Source: Leptospira bandrabouensis (GTDB lineage: Bacteria; Spirochaetota; Leptospiria; Leptospirales; Leptospiraceae). Taken from it: a stretch of 64,000 nt of DNA. Location: the NCBI RefSeq assembly GCF_004770905.1, contig NZ_RQHT01000014.1, positions 1 to 64,000 on the forward strand. The letters run 5' to 3'. The notes beneath the pieces are model-generated. The model searched no databases, had not been told where the DNA came from, and was given only the letters and a program-made list of their open reading frames with translations. Position numbers and translations under genes: made by a program. Every line of letters starts with the position of its first letter. The stretch's first letter is position 1. Shown piece by piece: positions 1 through 7,429 of this stretch.

Positions 1-19
1 ATCTAGTATATTCTGCCAT
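1..19 (-). CDS. Possible 5' end of a gene running off the left edge
   Basis: Reading the minus strand leftwards, an ATG at 19-17 opens a frame (Met-Ala-Glu-Tyr-Thr-Arg) that leaves the window. A GGGAGA sequence (29-24) sits five bases upstream, a good ribosome binding site. An alternative in-frame ATG lies at 31-29. Only six codons are visible, so neither the family nor the reality of the gene can be judged. The call rests on the ribosome binding site and start alone. Confidence 0.3.
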
Positions 20-209
20 TCTATCTCCCATTTAAATTATCGGGATTTGTTGCATTAGATTCTTGAACCTACCAAATAAAATTTTTCGGTTAGCGCATAA
101 CGAAAATTGACTTAGCTCAAACTGGTCTCTAGTTGTTATAGAATTCTACCAAATTGGATTGGATCTCAAAGAATATACAAGAGTATTGAAACAAAACTGA
201 AATGTTTAG

Positions 210-671
210 GATTCAACACCAAAAGGTCTAAGAGTTTTTTGTATTTCCAAAATCCTTTGCAAAGTGCAAATCACAGGTAATCCAAAGAGCTTCCACATAA
301 AGATTTCTCACAAAATTCGAGAACGCATAGTGCTGGCAAAATGCATTCTAGGACCTTGTACCGTCACAGGGATTATGAGTAAAAATGATGATGAATCCAA
401 AAGAATACAAAAAATCTTAAAAGGCAATAATTTCTTTTTTTTCCTTATCTTCCCATGTCTTATACTAAATTAGATAAAATATTAAATAGTATACGTAAAG
501 AAACTGCACTCTTGTATAAACGAGAAGAAAATAAAACATCTCGATCTGGTTTGATAAATATCTTTTTCGAAAGCAGAAACAACAAAACAAGAGCAGAATA
601 GAATTTGTTATTTTTTAGCATCACCGAATGAGTTTGATCCTGAACAAATTAATCATCTATCCAGGAAATAG
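210..671 (+). pseudogene. Decayed reading frame, unknown origin
   Basis: No intact gene of normal length is visible between 20 and 766. A frame open from 210 to about 440 (containing GTG 264 and ATG 375) ends in a run of eight T residues at 434-441. A two-base shift there joins it to a second frame (ATG 455, stop 599-601) of basic, lysine-rich character. A further shift joins a third piece ending at 671 with a protein-like stretch, FLASPNEFDPEQINHL. Three overlapping coding-like fragments in successive frames suggest one old gene broken by indels. I do not recognise the family. Chance open frames in AT-rich DNA are the alternative. Confidence 0.3.
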
Positions 672-766
672 AGAAGTCTATTTTTCTACTTAAATAATGG
701 AAATACACCTTAAACGATATATGTTTTTTTTCATTGCACAAATAACAACAAACTCGTGAAAAGTTT

Positions 767-1951
767 TTATAATTGTATCTCTATATCGGTAACAGGAAAG
801 GCAACACAAGAGTGAATCCATCCGAACTTTTTATCAGACTTTCGAATTTTAGCTTCGGGAGGACTGAATACTTCTCCTGATTTTAGTTTCACTCGGCACA
901 AACTACATTCACCCGATCGACAAGCATTCTCGGTAAAATATCCATTTCTTTCTAAACTATTCAGAAGAGGTTCTCCAACTTTCGCTTGGAAAGTTTGGTG
1001 ATCTCCTACTTTGACTTTTACTTCCTTTGTAAGAAGAATAGAATTCGGCCAACCTTCCATTATGTCGGGTCTTGGTGGTGGGCCATTACTTTCAATTAAG
1101 ATCCGCCCCGATTTAACTCCAAGTTCAGAAAGAAGTTTTCCTACATGTTCATTAAAAGGAGTGGGGCCACAAACATAATACATTTTTGATGGAGCGTTTT
1201 GAAGTAAGGTTTGTAATGTTGTAAAATCCAATCGACCACGGTATCCTTTAAAATTTTGACCGACTTCCCGAGAAAGGAACTCGGTCAAAATAAAGTTTTG
1301 ATGAACCGAAGCTAAGTTACGAAGTTCATCAATAAAAATGACATCATCTTCATAACTATTAGAGTAAATGATATGGAATCGAAAATTTTTGTCCGATGCC
1401 AAAAACGATTTTAACATACTCATTGCAGGAGCAATCCCTGATCCACCAGCAAGGAATACCAAATCAAAACCATGGAAGAGAGGATTGTGATGAAACGAAC
1501 CCATTGGTCCGCTAGATTCAAATTCTTGTCCAACCTTTACATCATCCAACAAATATGGACTCACAAATCCACCTTCTGCTCGTTTGATGGTCAGTTCATA
1601 CGAATTTAAATCATTTGGTGAAGAAGAAATCGAATAAGGTCTCGCAGTGAGAACACCCGAAAGAGAAACAAATAAATTGATATACTGCCCGGCCTGGAAG
1701 GGAGGTAATTTTTTTCCATCAACCGAAACCATTTTTAAGGTTTTTGTTGAAACTGTATCTACACGAATTTCTTCTACACGAAGGTTCAGCCGCTTTGGAT
1801 GTAGACTGTTTATTTTTTGTCGAACAAGACCCTTCTCTTCTTTAAAGTTAGAACCGTTATTTTCCAATTCCTCTTTTTTTAAAACCGCTTCCTTGTACCC
1901 AACCACAGAGTTCAAAATGTTTGTTTCTAGTTTTTTATTGTTATCTAACAT
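767..1951 (-). CDS. FAD/NAD(P)H oxidoreductase with C-terminal 2Fe-2S ferredoxin domain
   Basis: A 394-residue electron-transfer flavoprotein. After a variable, charged N-terminal 50 residues comes a ferredoxin-reductase FAD-binding barrel with the signature RPYSISSSP (104-112), then a nucleotide-binding domain with GGSGIAP (169-175) and CGP (261-263). A plant-type 2Fe-2S domain closes the protein: Cys344, Cys349, Cys352 and Cys382 (CRSGECSLC ... HSC). This order matches reductase components of oxygenases and desaturases, which move electrons from NAD(P)H through FAD to the iron-sulfur cluster. It lies 57 bases downstream of the desaturase-like gene on the same strand, so it is probably co-transcribed and may be that enzyme's redox partner (inference). 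Substrate is unknown. No signal peptide, so cytoplasmic. Confidence 0.9.
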   Translation of the reverse strand: MLDNNKKLETNILNSVVGYKEAVLKKEELENNGSNFKEEKGLVRQKINSLHPKRLNLRVEEIRVDTVSTKTLKMVSVDGKKLPPFQAGQYINLFVSLSGVLTARPYSISSSPNDLNSYELTIKRAEGGFVSPYLLDDVKVGQEFESSGPMGSFHHNPLFHGFDLVFLAGGSGIAPAMSMLKSFLASDKNFRFHIIYSNSYEDDVIFIDELRNLASVHQNFILTEFLSREVGQNFKGYRGRLDFTTLQTLLQNAPSKMYYVCGPTPFNEHVGKLLSELGVKSGRILIESNGPPPRPDIMEGWPNSILLTKEVKVKVGDHQTFQAKVGEPLLNSLERNGYFTENACRSGECSLCRVKLKSGEVFSPPEAKIRKSDKKFGWIHSCVAFPVTDIEIQL

Positions 1952-2008
1952 ATCTTATTTCCTATCAATTAAAGTTGAGTTGTTCGATTTGGTTGAATCC
2001 TTTACTTT

Positions 2009-3541
2009 TCATGGAGCCGTAACATTTGTTTTTAATTTACGACGGATGTTCGAACGTTTTAAAATTTTCCGTGCAGTATAATAACCATTCAAATAGGTTG
2101 GTTGGAACCCACCCATACTGGTCCAACTGCTGGCAGAATAAAGTCCATCAATTGCATCCAAAGATTCACGAAACAAATGCCCATCTTGTAACATTTGTTT
2201 GAAACCATATATGGCCCCACCCGGTGTATTCAGATAACGCATCATCGTCATTGGTGTGGCAACTTCTGCCTTTTCAATATGTGCTCTAATTTTAGGATAT
2301 GCTTTTTCAACAAGATCAATTAGTTTACCACCAAACTCGTACTTTGTGGAAATATATTGTTCAGGAAGTATATCCTTCCAAGCCTCCCCATATTGTAAGG
2401 CCACAAGAGTGACTACCGATTTCCCTTTTGGAGCAAGTTCCAAATCAATAAAATTATAACAAGTCACCATTCCCCAATCAGGAGCATCCAAAGTATACAT
2501 ACGGTCTTCATTGACCTCTGCATTAGAAGTTGTCATTACAAAGGTGGAAGCAGTTGTGAAGCCTAATTCTTCAGGAGGACAATCCAAACCCAAATAAAGG
2601 CATACGGCTGATACACCCATCCTTCTTGATTGGAAATCTTTTAAAACAGAAGGAGGCGTTTCTAAATCTAACATTTCATGGTAAGTGATAAGAGGACTTG
2701 CGTTTGATACCACAGCATCACAAGTGACAGTTTCTCCTGTTTCGAGAAGAACAGCTCGCACAGCTCCGTTCTCTGTGAGAATTTTTTCTGCGGCGCAATG
2801 GAAACGAACTTCCCCACCTGCTTCTTCAAAAGAATCAAGAAGTGCACTCGAAAGCATTTGGGAACCGCCTTTGATATGCCAAGGTTTATATACACAATAA
2901 AAATATACCATACCGATGAATTCAGCAAATACCAAGTCCGTTGTTGGTATCCCAACATAACTCCAATAAGGTGTGATGACACTAATGAGATCTTCATTTT
3001 TAAAAAATTCATTTAATACATCAGTTGTGGAACGAAGGCCGTAAGATGAAAAATTTGGACATTTTGTTCGAATTTTTTCTTGATCGTTAGATAACCTAAC
3101 TCTCGGCAAAACAAAATAATATTCATTCACAACGGCTTCACTTAGAGTAAAAAAACGATCAATCGAATTCCCTTCTTCTGGAAAAAGACTCTTTAAATGG
3201 TTTTTTAATTCTTCCCAGTCGGCAGGCAATGTAACATCTAATTTTCCTGGCATCACAATACGATAGAGTTCTTCTTCCTGAACTAAATCTATTTTATCTA
3301 ATACACCAAGTTCTTCAAAAACACGGCGCATAATGAATGGATTTGATTCTGTTCCCACCCCGCTGAGTTGGTGGAGGGCCACTTCAAATTCAAAATCTCC
3401 TCTCACAAAGGAGGTTGCGCACCCACCAGGGACGTTATGCCTCTCGAGTAACAATGTTTTTGAACCTTCTCGCTGCAATCGAGTGGCGGCCATTAAACCG
3501 GCGTTACCGGCACCAATTACAACAGTGTCATAATGAGACAT
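2009..3541 (-). CDS. Phytoene desaturase / retinol saturase-like FAD oxidoreductase
   Basis: 510 residues. The N-terminus has a dinucleotide-binding fold (GAGNAGL at 10-16, followed by the acidic end of beta-2, LLLER) and a GGCATSF segment typical of the CrtI/carotenoid isomerase/all-trans-retinol 13,14-reductase family. The C-terminal region (SSWTSMGGFQPTYLNGYYTAR) is the family's second FAD contact. These enzymes saturate, desaturate or isomerise polyene or lipid chains. No phytoene synthase or other carotenoid gene is nearby, so the substrate may be another lipid. It is first gene of a two-gene unit with the 2Fe-2S reductase. A perfect palindrome 40 bases upstream and a divergent TetR gene suggest ligand-controlled expression. 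Confidence 0.85.
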   Translation of the reverse strand: MSHYDTVVIGAGNAGLMAATRLQREGSKTLLLERHNVPGGCATSFVRGDFEFEVALHQLSGVGTESNPFIMRRVFEELGVLDKIDLVQEEELYRIVMPGKLDVTLPADWEELKNHLKSLFPEEGNSIDRFFTLSEAVVNEYYFVLPRVRLSNDQEKIRTKCPNFSSYGLRSTTDVLNEFFKNEDLISVITPYWSYVGIPTTDLVFAEFIGMVYFYCVYKPWHIKGGSQMLSSALLDSFEEAGGEVRFHCAAEKILTENGAVRAVLLETGETVTCDAVVSNASPLITYHEMLDLETPPSVLKDFQSRRMGVSAVCLYLGLDCPPEELGFTTASTFVMTTSNAEVNEDRMYTLDAPDWGMVTCYNFIDLELAPKGKSVVTLVALQYGEAWKDILPEQYISTKYEFGGKLIDLVEKAYPKIRAHIEKAEVATPMTMMRYLNTPGGAIYGFKQMLQDGHLFRESLDAIDGLYSASSWTSMGGFQPTYLNGYYTARKILKRSNIRRKLKTNVTAP

Positions 3542-3580
3542 TTTCCATTCTCCCCAGGGTAATCCTTATGAAGAACACCC

Positions 3581-3601
3581 AATCTTTACACTGTAAAGAT
3601 T
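3581..3601. promoter_or_regulatory. Perfect palindrome, probable TetR operator
   Basis: AATCTTTACA is followed by a single C and then by its exact reverse complement TGTAAAGATT. The 21-base dyad lies in the 187-base space between the divergent desaturase gene and the TetR gene, 40 bases from the former's start. TTTACA-N-TGTAAA dyads are common TetR-family targets. Assignment to the adjacent regulator is inference from position and symmetry. Confidence 0.65.
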
Positions 3602-3728
3602 GCAATCTTTTTTCTTGTCCCGATTTTTTAAATCTCCACCCCTTTGCATCAAAGTTCACGTCACTTCTCTTTTAAAACCTTTACTGAAAAGAATTTACAA
3701 CGGAAGCATTGGGGCCTACTAGGTTGTA

Positions 3729-4358
3729 ATGGCCGGGAAAAAAGAGAAAATAGACAAACCTACCAGTTCCTACCATCACGGTGACCTTCGCCCTGCACTC
3801 ATTTCTGCTGCGCGAAGTCTGTTACAAAACCAAGGGGCCGATGCCCTTTCCTTACGATCCATCGCTTCTGCCATAGGTGTCACACATATGGCCCCTTATG
3901 CTCACTTTAAGGGGAAACAAGAATTGCTACAGTCGGTAGCCGCATCGGGGTATGATGAACTGGCTGCGAATATGCTTGCTGCCCAAAAAAAACATCCGAA
4001 AGTCCAAGGTCGAATGATGGCCTATCATTACGGTGTGGAATACATCCATTTTGCAATCGCAAGTCCCAACCTTTACCGATTGATGATGAACCAAATTGAT
4101 TTGGAAAAAAAAATGGGATCCGATCCACACGAAAGAGAAATATGGCTGAGTTCACAACGTCCCTTTCGTTTGTTGTTTGCTGCCTTTGCAAATGAAAAAG
4201 TTAGTAAAAAGTTAGCACATGCCAGAGCACTTGGAGCTTGGGCCACTGTACATGGAATTGCTTCTCTTGCCATTGATGGACATTTAGTCCTTCCGAAAGG
4301 AATGGATGTGATACAATTATTCAAAGCAACTGTTAGTTCCTCAGTGGATCTAGGATAA
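3729..4358 (+). CDS. TetR/AcrR family transcriptional regulator
   Basis: 209 residues. The N-terminal helix-turn-helix spans about 20-65 (ALSLRSIASAIGVTHMAPYAHF, with the usual Y-x-H-F recognition end and K-x-x-L following), and the C-terminal half is a helical ligand pocket of the WHG-like type. It is divergent from the desaturase/reductase pair and followed eight bases later by a VOC-domain gene. The palindrome at 3581-3601 is the likely operator, so the protein probably represses both directions until a hydrophobic ligand binds. Ligand unknown. Family call is firm, target is inferred. Confidence 0.9.
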   Translation: MAGKKEKIDKPTSSYHHGDLRPALISAARSLLQNQGADALSLRSIASAIGVTHMAPYAHFKGKQELLQSVAASGYDELAANMLAAQKKHPKVQGRMMAYHYGVEYIHFAIASPNLYRLMMNQIDLEKKMGSDPHEREIWLSSQRPFRLLFAAFANEKVSKKLAHARALGAWATVHGIASLAIDGHLVLPKGMDVIQLFKATVSSSVDLG

Positions 4359-4365
4359 AAAAACT

Positions 4366-4842
4366 ATGACAAAAAGTAAATTATTAGAAATGCATAACGT
4401 CGGAATCGTTGTGGAATCACTCGGTAGCGCCATTTCTTTTTTTCAAGAAATTGGACTAACACTGGAAGGAAGAATGGTCGTTGCAGGTGCATGGGCAGGG
4501 CAAGTCACAGGACTCAAGAATCAGGAAGTAGAGATTGCAATGATGGTAACCCCAGACGGACACACTCGCATAGAACTTTCTCAATTTATATCACCAAAAA
4601 CGATCGCTGACCACAGAACAGCTCCAGTCAATTCTCTTGGTTATCTTCGTATTATGTTTAGAGTGGACAACCTAGACGAATTGTTATCTCGCCTAGAAAA
4701 ACATGGTGCCACAGTCGTTGGTGATGTGGTTATATTTGAAAATATATATAAACTCTGTTATATTCGTGGAGTAGAAGGAATCCTCATTGGGCTTGCAGAA
4801 CAAATCGGAACCCAAACAGCAACGGATATTTTAGAAAACTGA
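4366..4842 (+). CDS. VOC (glyoxalase/bleomycin resistance) family protein
   Basis: 158 residues with the paired beta-alpha-beta-beta-beta modules of the vicinal oxygen chelate fold: HNVGIVVESLGSAISFFQEI at the N-terminus and an RVDNLDELLSRLEKHGATVVGDVV repeat in the second half. Such proteins are metal-dependent lyases, dioxygenases or binding proteins. Metal ligands are partly visible (His11 and Glu in TRIELSQF), while the end of the second module reads VEGILIGLAEQ, where an E-x-L pattern is less clear. It follows the TetR gene by seven bases and abuts the next start codon, so all three probably form one transcript. The exact reaction is unknown. Confidence 0.8.
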   Translation: MTKSKLLEMHNVGIVVESLGSAISFFQEIGLTLEGRMVVAGAWAGQVTGLKNQEVEIAMMVTPDGHTRIELSQFISPKTIADHRTAPVNSLGYLRIMFRVDNLDELLSRLEKHGATVVGDVVIFENIYKLCYIRGVEGILIGLAEQIGTQTATDILEN

Positions 4843-5469
4843 ATGAAACTAATTTATCCTGTTTTGTTTTTTGTTTTCATCTCAAATTGCACTCGATTTA
4901 TACTTTCACCCGGCATCAATTCAGATTTATCGGTCACGATCCATGAGTCTAAAAATCCAGCTGACGATAGTAAATACAAATTGTATGTTTTTAAACTTAG
5001 CGACCAAAATTTAGAATTAGCTTTATTTGATATAAATAACTTCTCTTCACTAAATCCAAACTTTAATAAAAATTTGGATGAAATTTACAAAGATATTAAA
5101 ATAACCAACTTCGCATTTATCATCGAAGTATTCGCAGAAAACGGATTAGAAGATTTAAACCAACTAAAAGAAATCGAAATTGATAATCCAGATTGTAAAG
5201 CTACCAAATACGTAATTTATCGTTATGATTATATCAAATTCGTCCTTGTTCGCGGGAAAAGAGAAAATATTTATCCAAAATTTCCTGAAGAAAAATACCA
5301 ATTTGAATTTCAACCAAAGATGGCTAACATCGAAATCACAGAGCTTCCAAGAAAACGCATTCTAATTTATTTCGATCAATCATGTAATCCTGCCCATTCC
5401 AGAAAAATAAATTTCAAAATCAAATCACAAAAAAATATTAATTATACAATCGAATTGTCAGAAGCCTAA
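4843..5469 (+). CDS. Putative lipoprotein, unknown function
   Basis: 208 residues. The N-terminus is a lipoprotein signal (MKLIYPVLFFVFISNC) with the lipid-modified cysteine at position 16. The remainder is rich in Asn, Lys and aromatic residues with alternating beta-strand character and no family I recognise. Its ATG begins on the base after the TGA of the VOC gene, indicating translational coupling and membership of the TetR-VOC operon. Location is probably the outer or inner membrane, facing the periplasm or surface. Confidence 0.75.
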   Translation: MKLIYPVLFFVFISNCTRFILSPGINSDLSVTIHESKNPADDSKYKLYVFKLSDQNLELALFDINNFSSLNPNFNKNLDEIYKDIKITNFAFIIEVFAENGLEDLNQLKEIEIDNPDCKATKYVIYRYDYIKFVLVRGKRENIYPKFPEEKYQFEFQPKMANIEITELPRKRILIYFDQSCNPAHSRKINFKIKSQKNINYTIELSEA

Positions 5470-5718
5470 TAAAACCATCTAACTCTTATTATATTAAAAA
5501 ACTATACTGCTGACCCATCCGCCTTGCTCAATCTAATGCTATCGCCCCCCTATTTTTCTTTCCGAAAAATCCTAGCATGCTTCGGCTTCCTAACGAAGCC
5601 TCACCCATTTCGCGAACCATTGGTAACTGATTGTAAATTGATAAAAAGAATTATATTTATTGATGGAAATGATTTTAACCCAGCAATGCTGCGCAGTGAC
5701 CCATAGGGAACGAGCAGG

Positions 5719-5760
5719 CGACATTCGCGGAGCAAGCTCTGCTTGCCTAGCGAATAGTCG
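5719..5760. repeat. REP-like stem-loop
   Basis: A long imperfect hairpin: CGAC, ATTCGC and AGCAAGC on the left arm pair with GCTTGC, GCGAAT and GTCG on the right around a TCT loop. It is flanked by other dyads (5580-5603 GCTTCG...CGAAGC and 5874-5901 CACTCGC...GCGAGTG), and there is no gene here. The tract resembles dispersed palindromic intergenic elements. Whether it recurs elsewhere in the genome cannot be seen from this window. Confidence 0.5.
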
Positions 5761-5795
5761 TGGACGGCAGCCGGCAAAAACAGTGCGGCCACAAA

Positions 5796-5826
5796 TAAAA
5801 AAAGCGTGAACCTAAGTCCACGCTTC
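5796..5826 (-). terminator. Rho-independent terminator beyond the 5S remnant
   Basis: On the minus strand AGCGTGGACTTAGGTTCACGCT forms a stem followed by seven T residues. It lies just downstream of the 5S 3'-end fragment, in the same relation as the terminator of the intact 5S gene, which suggests the whole 3' unit was once duplicated. Confidence 0.65.
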
Positions 5827-5839
5827 CCTATCGTTTATG

Positions 5840-5867
5840 AGTGCTAACCCGGCAACGTCCTACTTCC
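5840..5867 (-). pseudogene. 3' fragment of a 5S rRNA gene
   Basis: The 25 bases at 5840-5864 are identical to 6043-6067, the 3' end of the intact 5S gene and its immediate flank. To the right the similarity stops within a few bases, replaced by G+C-rich palindromic sequence, so no functional 5S can form. A 22-base piece of the 5S interior occurs at 5962-5983 in inverted orientation relative to 6071-6092. Together they look like a rearranged, dead second copy. Confidence 0.6.
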
Positions 5868-5997
5868 ACCCCCACTCGCTTTTCCGCTCCGCGGGCGAGT
5901 GTCCGAGCCTTGCTCCCTATGGGTCGCAAGTCTGTCATTTCGCGAACGATTTAGTTCTGGATACTATTGGGTTCGCTCAATGGATTTTATTTTGTAC

Positions 5998-6031
5998 ATA
6001 AAAAAAGCCAACCTTTCGGCTGGCTTTTTTT
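5998..6031 (-). terminator. Terminator of the 5S rRNA gene
   Basis: On the minus strand AGCCAGCCGAAAGGTTGGCT forms a hairpin followed by seven T residues, about 20 bases past the 3' end of the 5S gene. The plus strand also has a T run, so it could act in both directions. Confidence 0.75.
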
Positions 6032-6049
6032 ATTGAGTTATAAGTGCTA

Positions 6050-6166
6050 ACCCGGCAACGTCCTACTCTCCCATTGAGCGAACCCAATAGTACCATCGGC
6101 GATGAGAAGCTTGACTTCCGTGTTCGGAATGGGAACGGGTATGGCCTTCTCTCCATAATCACCAGG
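6050..6166 (-). rRNA. rrf: 5S ribosomal RNA
   Basis: The minus strand reads CCTGGTGATTATGGAGAG at the 5' end, has the conserved CCCGTTCCCATTCCGAACAC and GAAGTCAAGC core, and ends in GTAGGACGTTGCCGGG, which pairs with the 5' end. The length of about 117 bases is normal. No 16S or 23S gene is near, as expected for Leptospira, whose rRNA genes are scattered and singly transcribed. Confidence 0.96.
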
Positions 6167-6177
6167 AGTAATTACCA

Positions 6178-6204
6178 TGTGTACAGAGAGCTTCAGTTAG
6201 TCAA
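6178..6204 (-). promoter_or_regulatory. Candidate promoter of the 5S gene
   Basis: On the minus strand TTGACT (6204-6199) is followed after 15 bases by TACACA (6183-6178), placing a transcription start a few bases before the 5S 5' end. The spacing is a little short for a sigma-70 promoter. An isolated rRNA gene must have its own promoter in this interval. Confidence 0.35.
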
Positions 6205-6257
6205 ACCATTCTTTAAGAAAAGGTTGCGTTTTTTTATCAGACTGAAACTTTTTCTTT

Positions 6258-6722
6258 ATGCCGGAAATGACAGAGCCACTAGTAAAAACTGAATCTTTCA
6301 CTGTAATGGGACTTCGGATTCGAACTTCCAACGCACCTGGTGACGCCGATGTGAAGATACCCGCTGTGTATTCCAGGTTTTATAAAGAAGATATACCAAA
6401 ACAAATGGAAGTTTTAAGAAAATTTGATCCATTGTTTGGTGTCTATTTCAACTATGTGTCTGATGAAAATGGGGCTTACGATTTTTTGTTAGGTTATGCT
6501 GTGGAACCGGATGCAAAACCGCTCCCAGGAATGGAAAAGATTGAGATAACCCCACAAAACGGTCGTTATTTTCAAATCCAACCAGGAGCACCTGAAGAAG
6601 TAGTTCCAAAATTTTGGGCGGAAATTTGGAACCATCCAGAAATTCCCAAAATCAGAACCTACAAAATCGATTGGGAAGAATATTCAGAAGCAGGAATTAG
6701 AGTTTTTCTTTCAACGAAATAA
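6258..6722 (+). CDS. GyrI-like / AraC effector-binding domain protein
   Basis: 154 residues forming a single SHS2-type small-molecule-binding module: an N-terminal strand (FTVMGLRIRTSN), an amphipathic helix, the central VYFNYVSDENGAYDFLLGYAVEP strands, and a C-terminal IRTYKIDWEEY strand. Stand-alone proteins of this type bind drugs or peptides, inhibit gyrase or act as ligand sensors. No DNA-binding domain is present. An internal ATG at 6267 is an alternative start. The 3' end overlaps the convergent PrsW gene by 64 bases, so the two genes share their last codons in opposite directions. Confidence 0.8.
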   Translation: MPEMTEPLVKTESFTVMGLRIRTSNAPGDADVKIPAVYSRFYKEDIPKQMEVLRKFDPLFGVYFNYVSDENGAYDFLLGYAVEPDAKPLPGMEKIEITPQNGRYFQIQPGAPEEVVPKFWAEIWNHPEIPKIRTYKIDWEEYSEAGIRVFLSTK

Positions 6723-7429
6723 ACATATTTTCGCCAATCGTTTACTACCCAAACCCAAATTCCAACAAACATGGAAGTGGCGATCCAAAGTCCAATGGTG
6801 GATCCTGGTATGAGAAGGAAATCTACAACTCCATGTTGCCAAACCGCTAAAACAAATCCAAAACCAATATAAAATTTTTTCATCGTTTTATCTTGTTTAG
6901 TATTACTCTTGAGTAGAAACATAGAAAAACAAAGGTTGATCAGTAAGTGAATGTTGGAGGAATGAATCGTTCTTGCAAAAAATAAATCTAATTTTTTTTC
7001 CTCTGGTTCTCTGGCAATATAATGAGTATTTTCAATAAAAGAAAATCCCATTGCAACAAAAGCACCAAACAAAACAACTGCGGGTGAAAACAATTTTGTC
7101 TTCTTGTCATAGCCTAATAGCAGAGACAAAATCATGATAAAAAATATTTTAAACGTCTCTTCCATGATCCCTGCTTGAATAAAAGCCAAATGCGCAGTTT
7201 GAGTTAACATACTTACTTTTTTCTTTGGCATAAAATCAGTTTCTGGCCAAAGAATTGGATGGAGTCTTAAAATCAAATCTGTTGACAACCAACCAAAGAA
7301 CAAAGCCAAAAGTATCCCTAAAATTTCCTGCCATCCTTTTTTCGGCTGATAAGCCTTCCAAATCACTATGGCCCAAGGAAGGACAGTAAGAGATCCAATA
7401 AAATAATCAAATAAGCCTACTTCTTTCAT
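6659..7429 (-). CDS. PrsW-family glutamic-type intramembrane protease
   Basis: 256 residues with about seven to eight membrane segments. It carries the family's conserved sites: an EE pair in IMEETFK (90-91), ENTHY in the next helix (SFIENTHY, 133-137), His156/His161 and a later WQHGVVDF. PrsW cleaves the RsiW anti-sigma factor in Bacillus, and its homologues are putative membrane proteases or CPBP-like proteins. The start codon overlaps the stop of the TonB-like gene by four bases (ATGA), so the two are translationally coupled. No anti-sigma factor gene is adjacent, so the substrate is unknown. Confidence 0.8.
   Translation of the reverse strand: MKEVGLFDYFIGSLTVLPWAIVIWKAYQPKKGWQEILGILLALFFGWLSTDLILRLHPILWPETDFMPKKKVSMLTQTAHLAFIQAGIMEETFKIFFIMILSLLLGYDKKTKLFSPAVVLFGAFVAMGFSFIENTHYIAREPEEKKLDLFFARTIHSSNIHLLINLCFSMFLLKSNTKQDKTMKKFYIGFGFVLAVWQHGVVDFLLIPGSTIGLWIATSMFVGIWVWVVNDWRKYVYFVERKTLIPASEYSSQSIL

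Larger units (their letters stand above)
5698..5925. repeat. Inverted 12-base repeat flanking palindromic tract
   Basis: GACCCATAGGGA at 5698-5709 recurs as its exact reverse complement TCCCTATGGGTC at about 5914-5925. Between them lie the REP-like stem-loop, a terminator and a broken 5S fragment. The 5470-6050 interval contains no convincing protein gene: small open frames across it overlap the repeats and rRNA remnants. Confidence 0.45.

Noticed and set aside
5524..5792. Open frames in the repeat tract left of the 5S gene
   Set aside because: They overlap palindromic repeats, have no ribosome sites and no protein-like composition.
6044..6292. Open frame across the 5S rRNA gene
   Set aside because: The sequence is a conserved 5S gene, so the frame is accidental.
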